Assembly: GCA_009809945.1 (NCBI GenBank)
Contig: WTPW01001074.1
Location: 132,726-196,725, forward strand
Reading direction: 5' to 3'
DNA length: 64,000 nt
Origin: Gigaspora margarita
Lineage: Eukaryota > Glomeromycota > Glomeromycetes > Diversisporales > Gigasporaceae
In this document: in pieces, positions 11,714 through 22,769 of the stretch
How the letters are laid out: each line of letters opens with the position of its first letter
Position numbering within the stretch: the stretch's first letter is position 1
Made by a program: the position numbers and the translations under genes
The notes under the pieces: model-generated
What the model saw: the letters and a program-made list of their open reading frames with translations, nothing else
Database searches by the model: none
Told to the model about the DNA's origin: nothing

Positions 11714-12739
11714 TTGGAAATTGTATATTTAAATAGGATGATGAGATAGAGATTGATAAGAGCTTCACAAAGAGGTATAACATAGTACCAACTAAGCAAA
11801 TATATGTTACACAAGTCACATGCTATTCAGATCACGTGATATAAGTTATGTGTTACACAAATCACGTGTTATACAAGATGTGCAGGAGTGTATATTTTAG
11901 GAAATATTACTTTGTATTAATTAAAAAGGTACAAAAAAGGAAATATTTGCTTTGTGTAAAATTAATTAATAATTTGTTTAATTAACTAAGAACCAATAAG
12001 TTTCAGGTTATTAAAAATGTGGGTGGCATGATTTTATGTTATACAAAAAATGCCTTTAAGGGTATTTTTTGTAGCAGAGATAAAAAAGAGAAGGAAAAAG
12101 GAAAAAAGAAAAGTATAGAAAATTTTTAAGGTTTTTTGATATATTTTGGTTAGCGTTAAGACTACAAACTTAAAATAAAGCTTGTTATGACAAGAAAAGT
12201 ATGCTTTCTAACTTTTTCTTAGTTTGCAAAGTAGGTTAAAAAGGCCGTTTTAGATGTATTTTAGAAAATACAATTTAAGGCCAAATGGCCTTTACTTAAT
12301 AAGTTTGAAGGTTGTTGCAATAAAATTTGATATTATATATATTTTAAGAAGTAAAACAAGTTTGTTTAAGAATAGAAACTAGGTTTACTTAATAAATTAT
12401 AAAGTTATAAGAATTTTTTTAAAATAATTAAGTTGGAATATTTTGTGCACAAGTGATTAGCAGGAAGAGTTTTTTCATTATTTATTCATAATTAATCTAT
12501 TACTATAAATTACATACACCCTTAAAAGCTAAAATTTATTTACACACTTATACATGATACTATATGTCATAAGGGCTATTAACACTAATGATGTGTATTT
12601 AATATAATCTATATTGTAAATTTCTTATAAGATATAATCATGACCATTATGCTATCTAATTTTTACACATAAAATAATTGGTAAAAATATACAGAACATC
12701 ATGATGAGATAATAATATTATAAGGAGAAATACATACTT

Positions 12740-12915
12740 ATATAGTGTATTTTTATGTGTAGAACAAGTCTACTTAGAGCAGAAAAATATAATAATTAGT
12801 AAAATGTTGAAAATCATATTATTTTTTATAATTTTATTAATAAACTTATAAAAAAATCATGATTCTCTCTTTATACTCTAAGTAGAATTGTTCTAAATAT
12901 AAAAATATACTATAT
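12740..12915. mobile_element. Short palindromic MITE
   Basis: Inverted arms of about 46 bp (12740-12785 and 12869-12915) share the words ATATAGTGTATTTTTATG and AGAACAAGTCTACTTAGAG with few mismatches. The loop between them is very AT-rich. No TSD could be fixed in the AT-rich flanks. The rest of 12488-13050 is AT-rich with nothing recognised. Confidence 0.6.
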
Positions 12916-13053
12916 TGGCATATATTTACTTAAACTATTTTTAGAAATTTGTTTTTTTAAAATTTAGTAAGTACTTATAAAAATTTATATACAAAATTTT
13001 ACAATTAATTATTATATATATGTAAATATATTTATATTTTTGGTTTTAAAAAA

Positions 13054-13333
13054 TGGTGTACAGTGTACTATAGTGCACAGTGCAACTCTTTTATGCTTCT
13101 GAAAATTTTACTAGAGTATCCCCTGTTGTATTTTTAATAAAAAATGCTCCTCTTGTGATGTTACTTTAGATTCTAATTTTAAATTAATTTAATACTAACT
13201 CTAATTCTAACTCTAATCTCTAATCTTCTAATCTTCTAACTCTAATTCTAGCTCTAACCCTAACAATACTAATTCTAATTATTATTTATATTTGCTAATA
13301 TAGGGGTGCACTATAGTGCACAGTGCGCCAAAT
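13054..13333. mobile_element. MITE with self-palindromic ends and CTAACC core
   Basis: Both ends contain the palindromic block ACTATAGTGCACAGTGC: 13062-13095 at the left and 13306-13333 at the right. The middle (13170-13290) is a degenerate run of CTAATTCTAACTCTAACCC-like words, related to a telomeric CCCTAA repeat. No coding frame. Confidence 0.6.
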
Positions 13334-13506
13334 TATAATTTATATATATTTTTATATGTAAAAAAACTTTAATAACAAAATAAAATCTATAAAATCTATA
13401 TAAATTTTAGAGACTACTGTTCTATTTCTATAGATATATAAGACATAATTTTTTGCTAAATAAATTAAAACAAAGTTTACTAGTAATATGTTTATTACAT
13501 TAAATT

Positions 13507-13970
13507 ATATATACTGTATTCTTCGAAAATAAGCACCTTTTTACTATAGATTACTTATTTTTAGGTATTATTGTACATTTTGGCTGTCCACAGCCTTTTT
13601 TGACTTGTTCACATCCAAAACTGTCCAAATGTCCAAGATTGTCCACAGCTTGACCAGGATTTAATTATTAATAAATCTATCTAAAAGATATAGAACTATA
13701 TATTTTTTTAGATATCAAACACATTTTAGTTAAAATTTAAATATGTTATCTTAATAAAATTTTAAGCAATTTTACTTTATTTAATTGCCCAAAATTGTTC
13801 AAAATTGTTCAAATTCATAGTCGAAAGCTGTTCTTTGACAATACTGTTTTTAGGTATAATCAACTAATAATTTGAATGTTTTAATATTTATTGCTTATTT
13901 CTATTATATAAAAAGTGCTTATTTTTGGGTATATATAAATTGTAGGGTGCTTATTTTTAAAAGAATATAG
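13507..13970. mobile_element. TIR element related to the 6.4-7.8 kb pair
   Basis: The left end TACTGTATTCTTCGAAAA leads to ATAAGCACC. The right end reverse-complements to a similar string with ATAAGCACCC, about 33 bp of imperfect TIR. Related words (AAAATAAGC with TACTGTAT) occur at the ends of the tandem elements at 6396-7791. A hAT-type MITE is inserted at 13566-13846, so the element itself is only about 175 bp. Confidence 0.6.
13566..13846. mobile_element. 281-bp hAT-type MITE, copy 2
   Basis: Same family as 7311-7589: it shares TTTTGGCTGTCCACAGCC near the left end, the repeated TGTCCAAA-like words and the right end GACAATACTG. It has a perfect 8-bp duplication TTTTTAGG at 13558-13565 and 13847-13854. 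The first bases are mutated (TATTATTG instead of CAGTATTG), so this copy is probably immobile. The different TSD shows an independent insertion. Confidence 0.82.
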
Positions 13971-14049
13971 TAATATAAAATTCTTACAGAGATTGAACAA
14001 TATTTTATTAATAACTTGTCCACTTAAATATAAGGTATATATAATAAAT

Positions 14050-14960
14050 TAATTTTATTTCTATGAACCATATATCTTGAGACTCTATAATTCAATTTGA
14101 ATAATTTTGACACTATTTGAATTATCTTAATGAGATGATTTGAATAATACCAAAATTATTCAAATTGGATCACAAAGTCATGCTATACGCAATCTACAAA
14201 AATAGATTTAATCACAAAAAATGGCTTATATTTCTGGATTCTGTAATCCAATTTGATAATTTTAGTAACCATTATATTTGTCTTTGTGAGAAAATTCAAA
14301 TAATACTAAAATTATCCAAATTAGAATCACAGGATTATGAGATACACAATCTATAAAAATATATTTGATCTCAAAGAATAAAAAATATACAGTACAGAAC
14401 AGCAAGAAGCATCCAATTTTTTTAGGGGTGACAAATTTAGGTTATATAATACAACTTCTGATTGCTAATTTTATTAAAGTGCCAAATTTGGGTTATATAA
14501 CACAATTCTGATTAGCTAATTTTATTAAAACACCAAAATTGATTTTTTAATAATGAGTATTAACCAATAAAATCATTTGCACATGACTAGCATTAATTTG
14601 ATTGGGCAATTTCTTTGTGCCAAATTTCTGTTTTACTATAAAATTACCAAAATTTGATCTCTTATAACTCTTGTAAAAAGCAAGATATTAAAAATCTGTC
14701 TTACAGATTTGTAGTTTAAGTTATAAAGAATAAATTTGTAAGAGGGATTTTTAAAATAATTATTTGTTATGAAGTTATAAGACTTTAAATAACTGTGAAA
14801 AAAATGGATGTTTCTTGCTGTCCTGTACTGTATCTTATATCTTAGAATATTGTAATCTAATTTGGCTAATTTTGGTACTGTAGAATTATCTCAGTGAGAT
14901 AATTTGAATAATACCAAAGCTATCCAAATTGGATCATGAATTATAAGTCATCACACAAAA
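14050..14960. repeat. Tandem array of three hairpin units (P1-P3)
   Basis: Three units of about 157 bp, each with an 80-95 bp imperfect palindrome, lie in direct orientation: P1 14087-14170, P2 14243-14337 and P3 14849-14937. The shared palindrome half reads roughly CCAATTTGAATAATTTTG followed by GTAC and an ATTATCTCA/TGAGATAAT centre. The spacers also align directly (words such as CAATCTACAAAAATAG). A 441-bp MITE (14390-14830) separates P2 from P3. The same palindrome recurs at 45701-46292. Confidence 0.75.
14390..14830. mobile_element. TA-flanked MITE inside the hairpin array
   Basis: The ends CAGTACAGAACAGCAAGA and, reverse complemented, CAGTACAGGACAGCAAGA match at 17 of 18 positions. They are flanked by TA at 14388-14389 and 14831-14832, as for Tc1/mariner/pogo-type elements. 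It contains a 51-bp direct duplication (14428-14478 and 14479-14529) built on GTGACAAATTTAGGTTATAT. It interrupts the tandem hairpin array. Confidence 0.75.
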
Positions 14961-15499
14961 TATTCTATAGAAATAGAATAATCCTCAAAAATAAGTACTC
15001 TTACCTTATATAAAAATGAAAAATAAAATACTATAATATGCTTGAAATTGTAAAACTTGTATATAAATTAAACTTTAAATTAAAGTAGATTTTTATGTTT
15101 TTTATACTTTAAGAATAAAAAAAGTTTATAATTCAAAATAATAATCTCTTAGTAAATTTATAAATAGTTAGAATTTTTAGCTTATTATACAAGCAAAATA
15201 AAAATTTAATGATTTTAATTAGAAAATTGTTAGTTTTAAAAGCCCTAATTGTGATTGTTAATTTTTAAAACCTGAAATGTTTATTTTATATGAGATTCAT
15301 TAAACTATTGAATTTCTACTCTTATATTATCAAGTGGATATGAAGAATATATTAACTAAACAAAATCTTAGAAATATTTAAGACTTCATGTATTAGAACT
15401 TTTTAAAATTTTCATTGTCCAATATATCTTCTATCAATTACATCTTATCTATATGCATTTTATCCCTTAAATAGTAAGCAATTGTAGGCAAATTTGCTG

Positions 15500-16110
15500 C
15501 AATTTTTTCTATAAATATTTCTTTAATTTAGTTTTTTATAATATTTAATTCGTGATCCATATGCCAAACAGTGAAAATCTATAGTAATATATGGGAAAAT
15601 CAATTATTATTTATCAAATTTCTGGAATCTGGCACTGTCAGAGCAATAACGAATTTTTTTACTAAGCAAACCTTACTTCTCCACTAATTGAAAGTTGTCG
15701 AGCACATTCTTGCGATTCTAATGGTGGTAAAATCATTAAAATTGATCCAGTAGATCACATGATATCGTCAAAAAACGTTTCGCGACCATATAGAGTTTCT
15801 ATGTAAACAATAATATTGTTTATATAGATACTCTATGGTCGCGAAACATTTTTTAACGATATCTTGTGATCTACTGGTCCAATTTTAATTATTTTACCAC
15901 CATTAGAATCGCAAGAATGTGCTCTACAACTTTTAATTAGTGGAGAAGTAAACAGTGCCAGATTCCAGAAATTTGATGAACAATAATTGATTTTCCCCAA
16001 TTTTACTATATTTGGAAATATATGCAGCTCCTGTTTGGTATACTGATCACAAATTAAAATATTTAATTAAAAAATTATACAATAATATTCAAGTATAAAG
16101 ATTAAATTTT
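15500..16110. mobile_element. Long palindromic (foldback) element
   Basis: Two arms of about 250-300 bp meet at about 15813 in AACAATAATATTGTT. Near the centre the arms are almost perfect (the block around GTTTCGCGACCATA) and they decay outwards, where GTGATCCATATGCCAAACA pairs with its counterpart at about 16035. The left arm carries about 30 extra bases (15641-15670) absent from the right arm. Each arm carries a core with CGATTCTAATGGTGGTAAAA that recurs in two other palindromes (about 40.05 and 60.65/60.82 kb). No coding frame. The flanking stretch 14961-15500 shows nothing recognisable. Confidence 0.85.
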
Positions 16111-18003
16111 TGCTATATTTGTATTTAAATAATATGAAAATAAATTGTAGTTGCTTATAAGCCCAAATTATACAAATTTAAAAAAATTTTTTAATTAAAA
16201 AAATATTTTAAAACTTTTTAGTGAACTCTTTAAATATTAATTTAGATCTATCTATTGTTCTTAATACAACTTTATAGATTATATAAAGGATTACAATTTC
16301 TATTATTACAAATTTTATGATTTACTTGTAAAAATTAGTACTTGTCTTAAGAACAACCCTTTTTTTAGCTTCAGAAATATATAAAATTTTAGAAAATATA
16401 AAAATTTTAATAGTAAACTCTAAAGTTATTTAATAATTTTAAAAAATTTTTATAATAAAGTTAATAAAATATATTTCAAAGAATATAAAATAGAAAATTT
16501 CTAAATTATTTATTTGTTGGTTTATTTAAAAAAACCTTAAAAATTTTTAAATTTGCAGGCAAATTAGTTTGTAAAACCTTAAGGAATACCTATTTTTTTA
16601 ACTATATAAAGCATATATAATACAAAATTTTGGTAATTTATATATATATTATGCTTTTGCATATTTCTGGATATCCTATATCTAAACAGGAACAGAATTT
16701 ATACTGACCAACTAATTAGAGTGTATCCTAAATATCAATTTACACTAATTAACTAACAACACAATATAGATAACATGACAATAACAAATAAGTTACCAAA
16801 ACTATCTAATAATTTAGATTACCAAATTTATACTGCCTGCTCAAATTATACTTAATTTTGCCCAAAATTCTAATATTATACTACATTAAAAATTTTAAAT
16901 TATTTTTATTATTTCTCTTCTTTGCTTTTAACCCAAATTACATTTAACTATGGGTCTATTGATAGATCATTAAGATTTTATAATTCACAGCTGTATATAT
17001 TCTTAAGATTTAAAAAAAAATGAAATTTAATAAATACAAGAAACTTATAACACTTGTTAAAACCCATCCTCTTCATGAAATCTAAATTATTAAAATAGAC
17101 TAATGCTACTATCTAGAATAGAAGCTTTTAGGTGCATTTGTATAATATTACAAAGACAAATCCAAGAAACCAGAGAAAGAAAAACCTATTTGGTAATTTT
17201 TGAGTAAGGAGGTAGAAGAAGATCTTTAATAGTGCTACTAAAAGAGGTAATTGCTAAAATCAAAATGAACTTTATAAGGGAAGAAGTAGGTAAAAGTAGT
17301 AGTTTAAGGATAACTCATAGCAACAAGCATTTGTTTATGCCATAGTACAAGTTACTAAAGACCATATAGATACATGAATAGGTTATGAACTATTGTAAGC
17401 AGAATTTTCTATAGGATAAGGTAGCTTTAAGGCTGTATAAGTTATTTATAATAAGCCTGCTAATACCAAATATTTGAAAAAAATAATAAAAAGTGGTAGT
17501 CAAAGTATGGACCAGAGGGTTTAAATAAGTAATTTCTATGTTAGGTTGCAGGTATAGCAGCTAGTATTGAATCTGCGGACAGACTACTTAAATTAGATAC
17601 AAAAGTGCATGTGTAGCTAGATTTATGTAATATATATTATATAATATTTAATATTTAATAAAATTTAGTATTCAAGCAGGATACCATTAAAAGAAAAAAA
17701 ATAGATAAGAAGAAATCCAAGAATACTAGAAAGAAATATAATGAATTAAAAAAAATTAAGTTGGACTAAAACCTGCAGAATGCTTTTTTAATAAAATATA
17801 AAAAACCAAAAAAAGTTAGACCTTACTAAATGCAATGTGACAGAACAATATATAAAAATTAAGAAACATGCACTTAAAGAAGCATTGTATTTAGAGAAGT
17901 AAAAATCCATAAATGTAATATTAGTTGAGCCCAAGAAAAGACATACTGAAGACATGCATTTAGAGAGGTATTTTATAGGTTATGCATTTAGAAGGATAGC
18001 ATG
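16111..18003. other. AT-rich gene-free stretch
   Basis: I see no gene. 16111-17000 is featureless AT-rich sequence. 17100-17950 has a purine-rich plus strand with many A-rich codons and short interrupted frames, the look of an old coding sequence broken by many stops, but no protein family is recognisable in it. Confidence 0.4.
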
Positions 18004-18243
18004 TAGGGGTTTGACCAGTGTTAATTTTTTAATTAAAATTTACTGTACAGATACTGTACAATTCATAAACTTTTTTTGTGCGGCAAATACTGAGAAAATG
18101 CTTGCAACTGTGCACACTACTTATAAAATGACAATTATTTCTGTGCGGTATTGGCACATCTACTGAACAAAGATATGCACAAATTTTTGTTTCTGTGTGC
18201 TATGCACAGTGCACATGGTGAAAATAATCACTGGGTCTAACTG
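18004..18243. mobile_element. Probable MITE with imperfect TIRs
   Basis: The left end (TTTGACCAGTGTTAATTTTT) and the reverse complement of the right end (AGACCCAGTGATTATTTT) match imperfectly over about 25 bp. Inside, TGTGCACAGTGCAC-type palindromic words lie near the right end. No clear TSD. The 70-residue frame over it has no protein character. 18250-19780 beyond it is AT-rich with nothing recognised, apart from a loose AGAGTTAGAGT run near 19165-19205. Confidence 0.45.
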
Positions 18244-19787
18244 TTTATAAAAAACACATATTTATGAAGTAAAAAATGATATGTTCTATAAAAAAAAATA
18301 CATATATTTTAATATATTAACAGAAAGTCCAAATTTCATTACAAAGTAAGGATATACTATATTTAAAAACAGATATATTTTAAAGTAAATATTGATGAGT
18401 ATTCTTTTTCTAAAACTAATAGGATAAAAAGTTTGTACCAAAATAAAATAGCAATTGTTTAATCTATTATAATTAGTTATAGTAATACAAAATTAATTAA
18501 ATATACTTACAATTTATTGTTATTTTAGTAATGGTATAAAAAACAAAATACTATAATACAAATATTGAAACACTTAGTTCAAATTCTTGAATTTGAATAA
18601 ATCTTATAATTTCATGTTAATAAATAATTTATTTGTTATAGAATAACTATTTGTTTATTTCAATATTTTATAGTTGTAATTTAATTGCTGTATATTTGAG
18701 ACAAGATTTGTACTATATTACAATTTATTTTAATGTCATAATTACAGTTTAAGCATTATGCACATTTAGCTTTAGAATTTATTATAATACAAAATATAAT
18801 AATAATCTATAAGTTCATATTTGTATAATAATTTTAAATTAAATATATTTTATATTTATATTAGTTATTAAAAATACTATTGACTGGTTTATCTTATAAT
18901 TAGATAAAATAAATTAATAAGTTATATATTGAATTTAATTTTAGATTTTATTAAAAAAAAGATAGTAATAGTATTGTGCCATAATATACTCCAAATTAAC
19001 ATAGCATTTTTGAGTATATATTTCAAACTTTTTTTAAAAAAGTCTATTTTATTTATAAAAAAATGTATGTATCATGCCATGTGACACAGTTATATATTAC
19101 ACTTTATAAGTACAGGCATAACATGAGATCAAACAATAAAAAATAAAATAGTTTGCTTAATTTTAATTAGAGTTAGAGTAAGTTTGGTTTTGAGTTAGAG
19201 TTGGGCATAGTTTATATCAAAATTTTGTAAGGAGTTTTTTCTGTTGGAACATGAATAGCTTTTCCTATGAAAATTTTGATTTTTTAAAAAATTACAGTTT
19301 TTTACATTTTTTATATTACACTTGAGTCTGAAATTTGATTGGTTGGATGATAAATCTCTCTCTTAATTGCATCATAATACTATAAGTTAACTTATATATT
19401 AGAATTAGAAAATTTCTTTAAGTTCACATTTATAATTTACTAATATAGTTTATACTAAAATTTCATATTTCATCATAAAAAAACAAATAGTTGGCAAATA
19501 GACAAAAATTCAATTTATATTATTAATAATTTGTTAACAATATAACCTCTGTCAAAAATTAATTTCTTGTACAATAGAAATCATCTGATCAGAGTAAAAA
19601 AAAGATCAAAATTAATGTAACATTCGATTTGTATTATATATAACTTGTCTTTAATGATTATTTAAATTTTAACAATAAATTAAGATACAATTTATGAGTA
19701 AAAAAAAAAAAAGTAAAAGAATACACCCAGTGTTGCATGAAATAATACAATTTAACCAAAATAATTTTTGTTGTGTTATTATAATTG

Positions 19788-20092
19788 CTAGTATATATAC
19801 ATGTTAATTACTTTATATAGTTTTTTAATATTACATATTGCAAGTAAAATTAGATTTCTAGATTTATGAACTGTTTGATAAACATCAAACAGCCCAACAA
19901 AATGAATGCTATTATTCATCCATCCATCAAACATAATTCTGATTTTCCCTAGATAAGTATCTTCTATTCTTTTGTGTGCAATCTCTGCAAAATTATCAAT
20001 ATAATTGACAACTGTTAAAATATCCAATTTCAAAAGACTAGTATGTGAGACAAAATCTGAATTGTCACATATATTAAGAGGTAATTTTCACT
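19788..20092 (-). pseudogene. hAT transposase fragment
   Basis: The frame holds LGKIRIMFDGWMNNSIHF followed by VGLFDVY and LILLAICN. This matches the hAT pattern in which a conserved FDGW motif (second strand of the RNase H-like fold) is followed by a hydrophobic strand and a short Leu/Ala block. Reading upstream of the nominal start keeps the frame open to about 20092 (PLNICDNSDFVSHTSLL), and this also fits the hAT consensus before FDGW. Only about 100 residues are left of a protein usually 500-700 residues long; the dimerisation domain and zinc finger are missing. It is a relic of the enzyme class that would have moved the 8-bp-TSD elements here. Confidence 0.6.
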
Positions 20093-20099
20093 TTAAAAT

Positions 20100-21215
20100 T
20101 AAGCTCACTCAGTTAAAAAAATCAACTATACTTGCACTATAATTAAACATCTCAGAGTTTACTATAGAAGAAGAAACATTTCATTACACTGTTGATTATT
20201 TAAAAATTCGTCATGTTTTACATTTAACTGATTTATTAATTTTGTTTAACCTGTTCCATTTTTTGCATTATTAGCTCCAGGAGGGCATAAATTGCATGGA
20301 TACTTGCATCACTTGCAGGCATAAAAAATAACTTTTTCATTCATTAGTTTGTGCAATTTGTAAAATTTGCCATGTTATTTAAAAGAAAATGCTTGATCTG
20401 TAATTGTGTAAATTTTATGTTCATTAATTTGCACAGTTTGTAAATTTTGTCAGTTATTTAAAAAAGAAAGAAATCACCTTAATCATTGTATATGTAATTA
20501 CGTATATTGATATTACAATATCTGATATAAGGTCATGCATTTTAAAAATTGCAATTAATTGACTAATTGTGAATGCGCCATCAGTCAATTTATTGAGTTC
20601 AAAAATTGCAATTAATTGCCCCCACAATCAATTATTCAGTAGGCTGGATTTAACAATTTTCTGTTGTTAGCAGTCAGTAATTGAAAATAAATCACAAAGT
20701 TTTATTTGGTCATCTTTAATTTGTTTTAATTTATGATTTTATAAAATGATGCAGGTTGAATGAATAAAAAAGCTCCTGTGACTTTAAGTCATGCAGAATG
20801 GGAATTGATTATAAAAAATTCGCTTAATTAGACATATCTCAATACTACTTTGTTTTTTACTATGTTAATGGTAATATATTAAATAAACAATATTAGAGAA
20901 GTGAAATCAAAATTTTATTTTATTGAAAATAAATAAAATGTCATTGACAAGTAGATTTATTGTCTCTGGTTTCTGCACACTGATTGGTCAAATTGGCTAT
21001 GTGGTTTTTTTTTAAAAATGATTTATAAATTTTGCAATGCCAAGCATGACTATATTTTCCAGTGCTAAGAATTTAAATAAAATAACAGAAACATATTCTT
21101 TTGTTATTACAAAGTCATTTGTGTGAAACACTTTCTCATACTCACAAGTTGTCAATATTAAAAATTCTGTTGTGAACAAGAAAAGCTAGCAAATAAACAT
21201 CTATTTGTTACAAAA
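20100..21215. other. AT-rich stretch with small direct repeats
   Basis: No gene seen. It contains two copies of a segment built on TTGTGCAATTTGTAAAATTT (about 20341 and 20420), and two copies of AAAAATTGCAATTAATTG (about 20545 and 20593). Confidence 0.4.
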
Positions 21216-21218
21216 GAT

Positions 21219-21590
21219 ATCTTTGTTCAAAGTTAGAGAAAAATCAAAATGCCTATCAAAATAAAATCTACCAATTTTTTAAAAAATTCAAGCAAAGATA
21301 TCCCCACAACTACCCAGCCAAACTCGATAAATTTTTTTATTTGGATTATATGATTCATGGAATTTAAATAAAAAAAAAATTATCGAGTTTGGTCAGGTCT
21401 TTGTAGAGATATCTTCGCTCAAAGAAAGAGAAAAATTAAAATTCCTATCAAAATAGAAGCTACGCCAATTTTTTAAAAATTTGAGCCAAGATATTTCCAT
21501 AATCAACTAACCAACTTTGATGAATTTCTTTTTATTTGAATTCTATGAATTTAAAGAATTCAAATAAAAAATTTTTATCAAATTTTTTGG
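21219..21590. repeat. Two tandem 190-bp hairpin-containing units
   Basis: Unit 1 (21219-21408) and unit 2 (21409-about 21590) both start GATATCTT, with GCTCAAAG or GTTCAAAG close behind, and share the middle CCTATCAAAATA followed by CCAATTTTTTAAAAA. Each unit folds on itself: the first ends with arms around CCAAACTCGATAAATTT and its inverse. No coding frame. The arrangement, direct repeats of a palindrome, resembles the P1-P3 array at 14.1 kb. Confidence 0.6.
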
Positions 21591-21934
21591 GGGCGCTGAA
21601 ATAATTTCACTCAAATTAAAGAATTCTCAAATATTATTTCTATAATTTCACCAACAATTTTTGGACACTGTTGATTTATTTACGTGTTTAAAATTTTGCA
21701 TTAAATCAGATGTGTAATATTGCTTTACAAATATAAAGATAATAAAGTTACTAAATATATCTAAATATATACAATACTATTTAATGTACCATCTACCAAC
21801 ATTATTGTTGCCTAGTAGAAGCTATTAAGAAAAAAAAATAATAATGAAATAAATGTTAATAAATAGATGTATGTCTCTCATTATTATTAATTAAAAGCAA
21901 TAAAAATGAAGTAATGCGAAAATTATTGCTACTG

Positions 21935-22168
21935 TCAAAAACAGTATTGTTGGTCAGGTATCGTGATCTTTTCATTGGGGAAAATTTTGGTCAGATCTTC
22001 AATGCATGGATTAGCATCTTCCAATTCTTGCAAGCTAATACCATGTTTTTTTGCGATAGAAAAAAGGGTATCACCCGAATGAACTGTATAGCAACAATTT
22101 TTCAAAGCAACAGCAGCAATAAAGGTGAAAAGGATGGTTAATGGAAGTAAAAATAAACAGTGACTCAT
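21935..22168 (-). CDS. Secreted single-LysM protein (candidate effector)
   Basis: A 77-residue protein. Residues 1-21 form a typical signal peptide (short polar start, then a Leu/Phe/Ile-rich core ending AAVA), so the mature chain is about 55 residues. Residues 27-71 are one complete LysM domain: YTVHSGDTLFSIAKKHG, then LQELEDANP and IFPNEKITIP, the usual succession of conserved GDT, IA, NP and IP positions. Four Cys remain after cleavage (25, 26, 55, 76), enough for two disulfides as in small fungal LysM proteins. LysM binds N-acetylglucosamine polymers such as chitin. Secreted single-LysM proteins of plant-associated fungi, including one known from Rhizophagus irregularis, bind chitin fragments and blunt plant chitin signalling; that role here is inferred. 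The ATG sits in AATCAAAATG, a good context. No intron is needed. Codon use is less AT-biased than the surroundings. The overlapping plus-strand frame 21914-22141 is a shadow. Confidence 0.85.
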   Translation of the reverse strand: MSHCLFLLPLTILFTFIAAVALKNCCYTVHSGDTLFSIAKKHGISLQELEDANPCIEDLTKIFPNEKITIPDQQYCF

Positions 22169-22189
22169 TTTGATTTTTTGTTGATTTTT

Positions 22190-22199
22190 ATTTTATATA
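22190..22199 (-). promoter_or_regulatory. TATA-like box upstream of the LysM gene
   Basis: On the minus strand TATATAAAAT ends about 21 bp before the LysM ATG. It also covers the stop codon of the upstream 72-residue frame. If used as a TATA box it would give a very short leader, so it may only be AT-rich spacer. Confidence 0.3.
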
Positions 22200-22411
22200 G
22201 ATATATTTTTTTTTGAAAAAACTTTCTTGAATTGTGCGGGATCAAGAGCGTATTTATGCATATAAGAATCTCTGATGCTTAGTGAATGAGCCTGTTTTGA
22301 TGAAACTCCTGGTGAAAGTCTATTCTTCAAAGGGCTGTGTTTTGTTGTAAACGTGAAGTATTTTGTGTAGTTAAGCATAGCATTAAATACAAAGGCAATA
22401 GCATTTTGCAT
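22193..22411 (-). CDS. Small uncharacterised open frame upstream of LysM gene
   Basis: 72 residues, starting MQNAIAFVFNAMLNY and ending FSKKNISI. No family is recognised. It is less AT-biased than its surroundings and has a mixed, protein-like composition, basic in its second half. It lies directly upstream of the LysM gene on the same strand and in the same frame: its TAA is followed by eight sense codons (AAT AAA AAT CAA CAA AAA ATC AAA) and then the LysM ATG. It could be a genuine small gene, an upstream ORF in the LysM leader, or chance. A frame this long in such an AT-rich region is unusual but not proof. Confidence 0.35.
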   Translation of the reverse strand: MQNAIAFVFNAMLNYTKYFTFTTKHSPLKNRLSPGVSSKQAHSLSIRDSYMHKYALDPAQFKKVFSKKNISI

Positions 22412-22471
22412 CAGCCATAATATGCGACTGATTTAAAGAAATAATAAAACATATAGATAGCTTTTGTTTGC

Positions 22472-22562
22472 ATTAAAAGAAACTTGAACTCAGGCTTTTT
22501 AATTTGTTATTAAATTAATTTAGCCATAAAAATCCAAAGCCTGAGGTCTTATTTTCTTTTAA
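22472..22562. repeat. 91-bp hairpin upstream of the LysM region
   Basis: Arms of about 27 bp (ATTAAAAGAAA, then CTCAGGCTTT, and the inverse) enclose an AT-rich loop of about 36 bp. It lies 60 bp upstream of the 72-residue frame. It could be a tiny MITE remnant or a structured element. Confidence 0.55.
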
Positions 22563-22769
22563 TATATTGTTGTGGATGCTACTGAAATTTTGGTCTCAAT
22601 TTGAAAATATAAGCCCTACCAAAATCATTCGATTTTAATAGCTGTGACAATTAGCTGCAAACTTTTGCCATTGAGGTAATGCTTATGACAAAATGGCATT
22701 TAGCACTGAAAAATAGAAGACTCTTGAAAGACTAGCCAAAGAGAAATACCAAATTTTATATGATTCACT

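Larger units (their letters stand above)
1852..12473 (-). mobile_element. LINE copy 1, apparently full-length, degenerate
   Basis: A non-LTR retrotransposon on the minus strand. The 14-bp sequence TTCATTATTTATTC is present perfectly at both ends (1838-1851 and 12474-12487), and the 3' end carries a poly-A tail (poly-T at 1852-1864), as expected of target-primed reverse transcription. From 5' to 3' on the minus strand come a leader of about 760 bp, a Gln-rich ORF1, an APE-type endonuclease, reverse transcriptase, RNase H and a Cys/His-rich C-terminus. Without the nested hAT (6114-7981) the LINE is about 8.75 kb. Frameshifts, stops and a deletion through the RT show that this copy is dead. The last 45 or so nucleotides before the poly-A (AATAAAGAT, then ACCTTAATA) match LINE copy 2. 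RNase H plus APE endonuclease suggests the I/Tad-like group, but I did not place the clade. Confidence 0.9.

Noticed and set aside
21914..22141. 75-residue plus-strand frame
   Set aside because: Antisense to the LysM gene, which has clear signal peptide and domain motifs.
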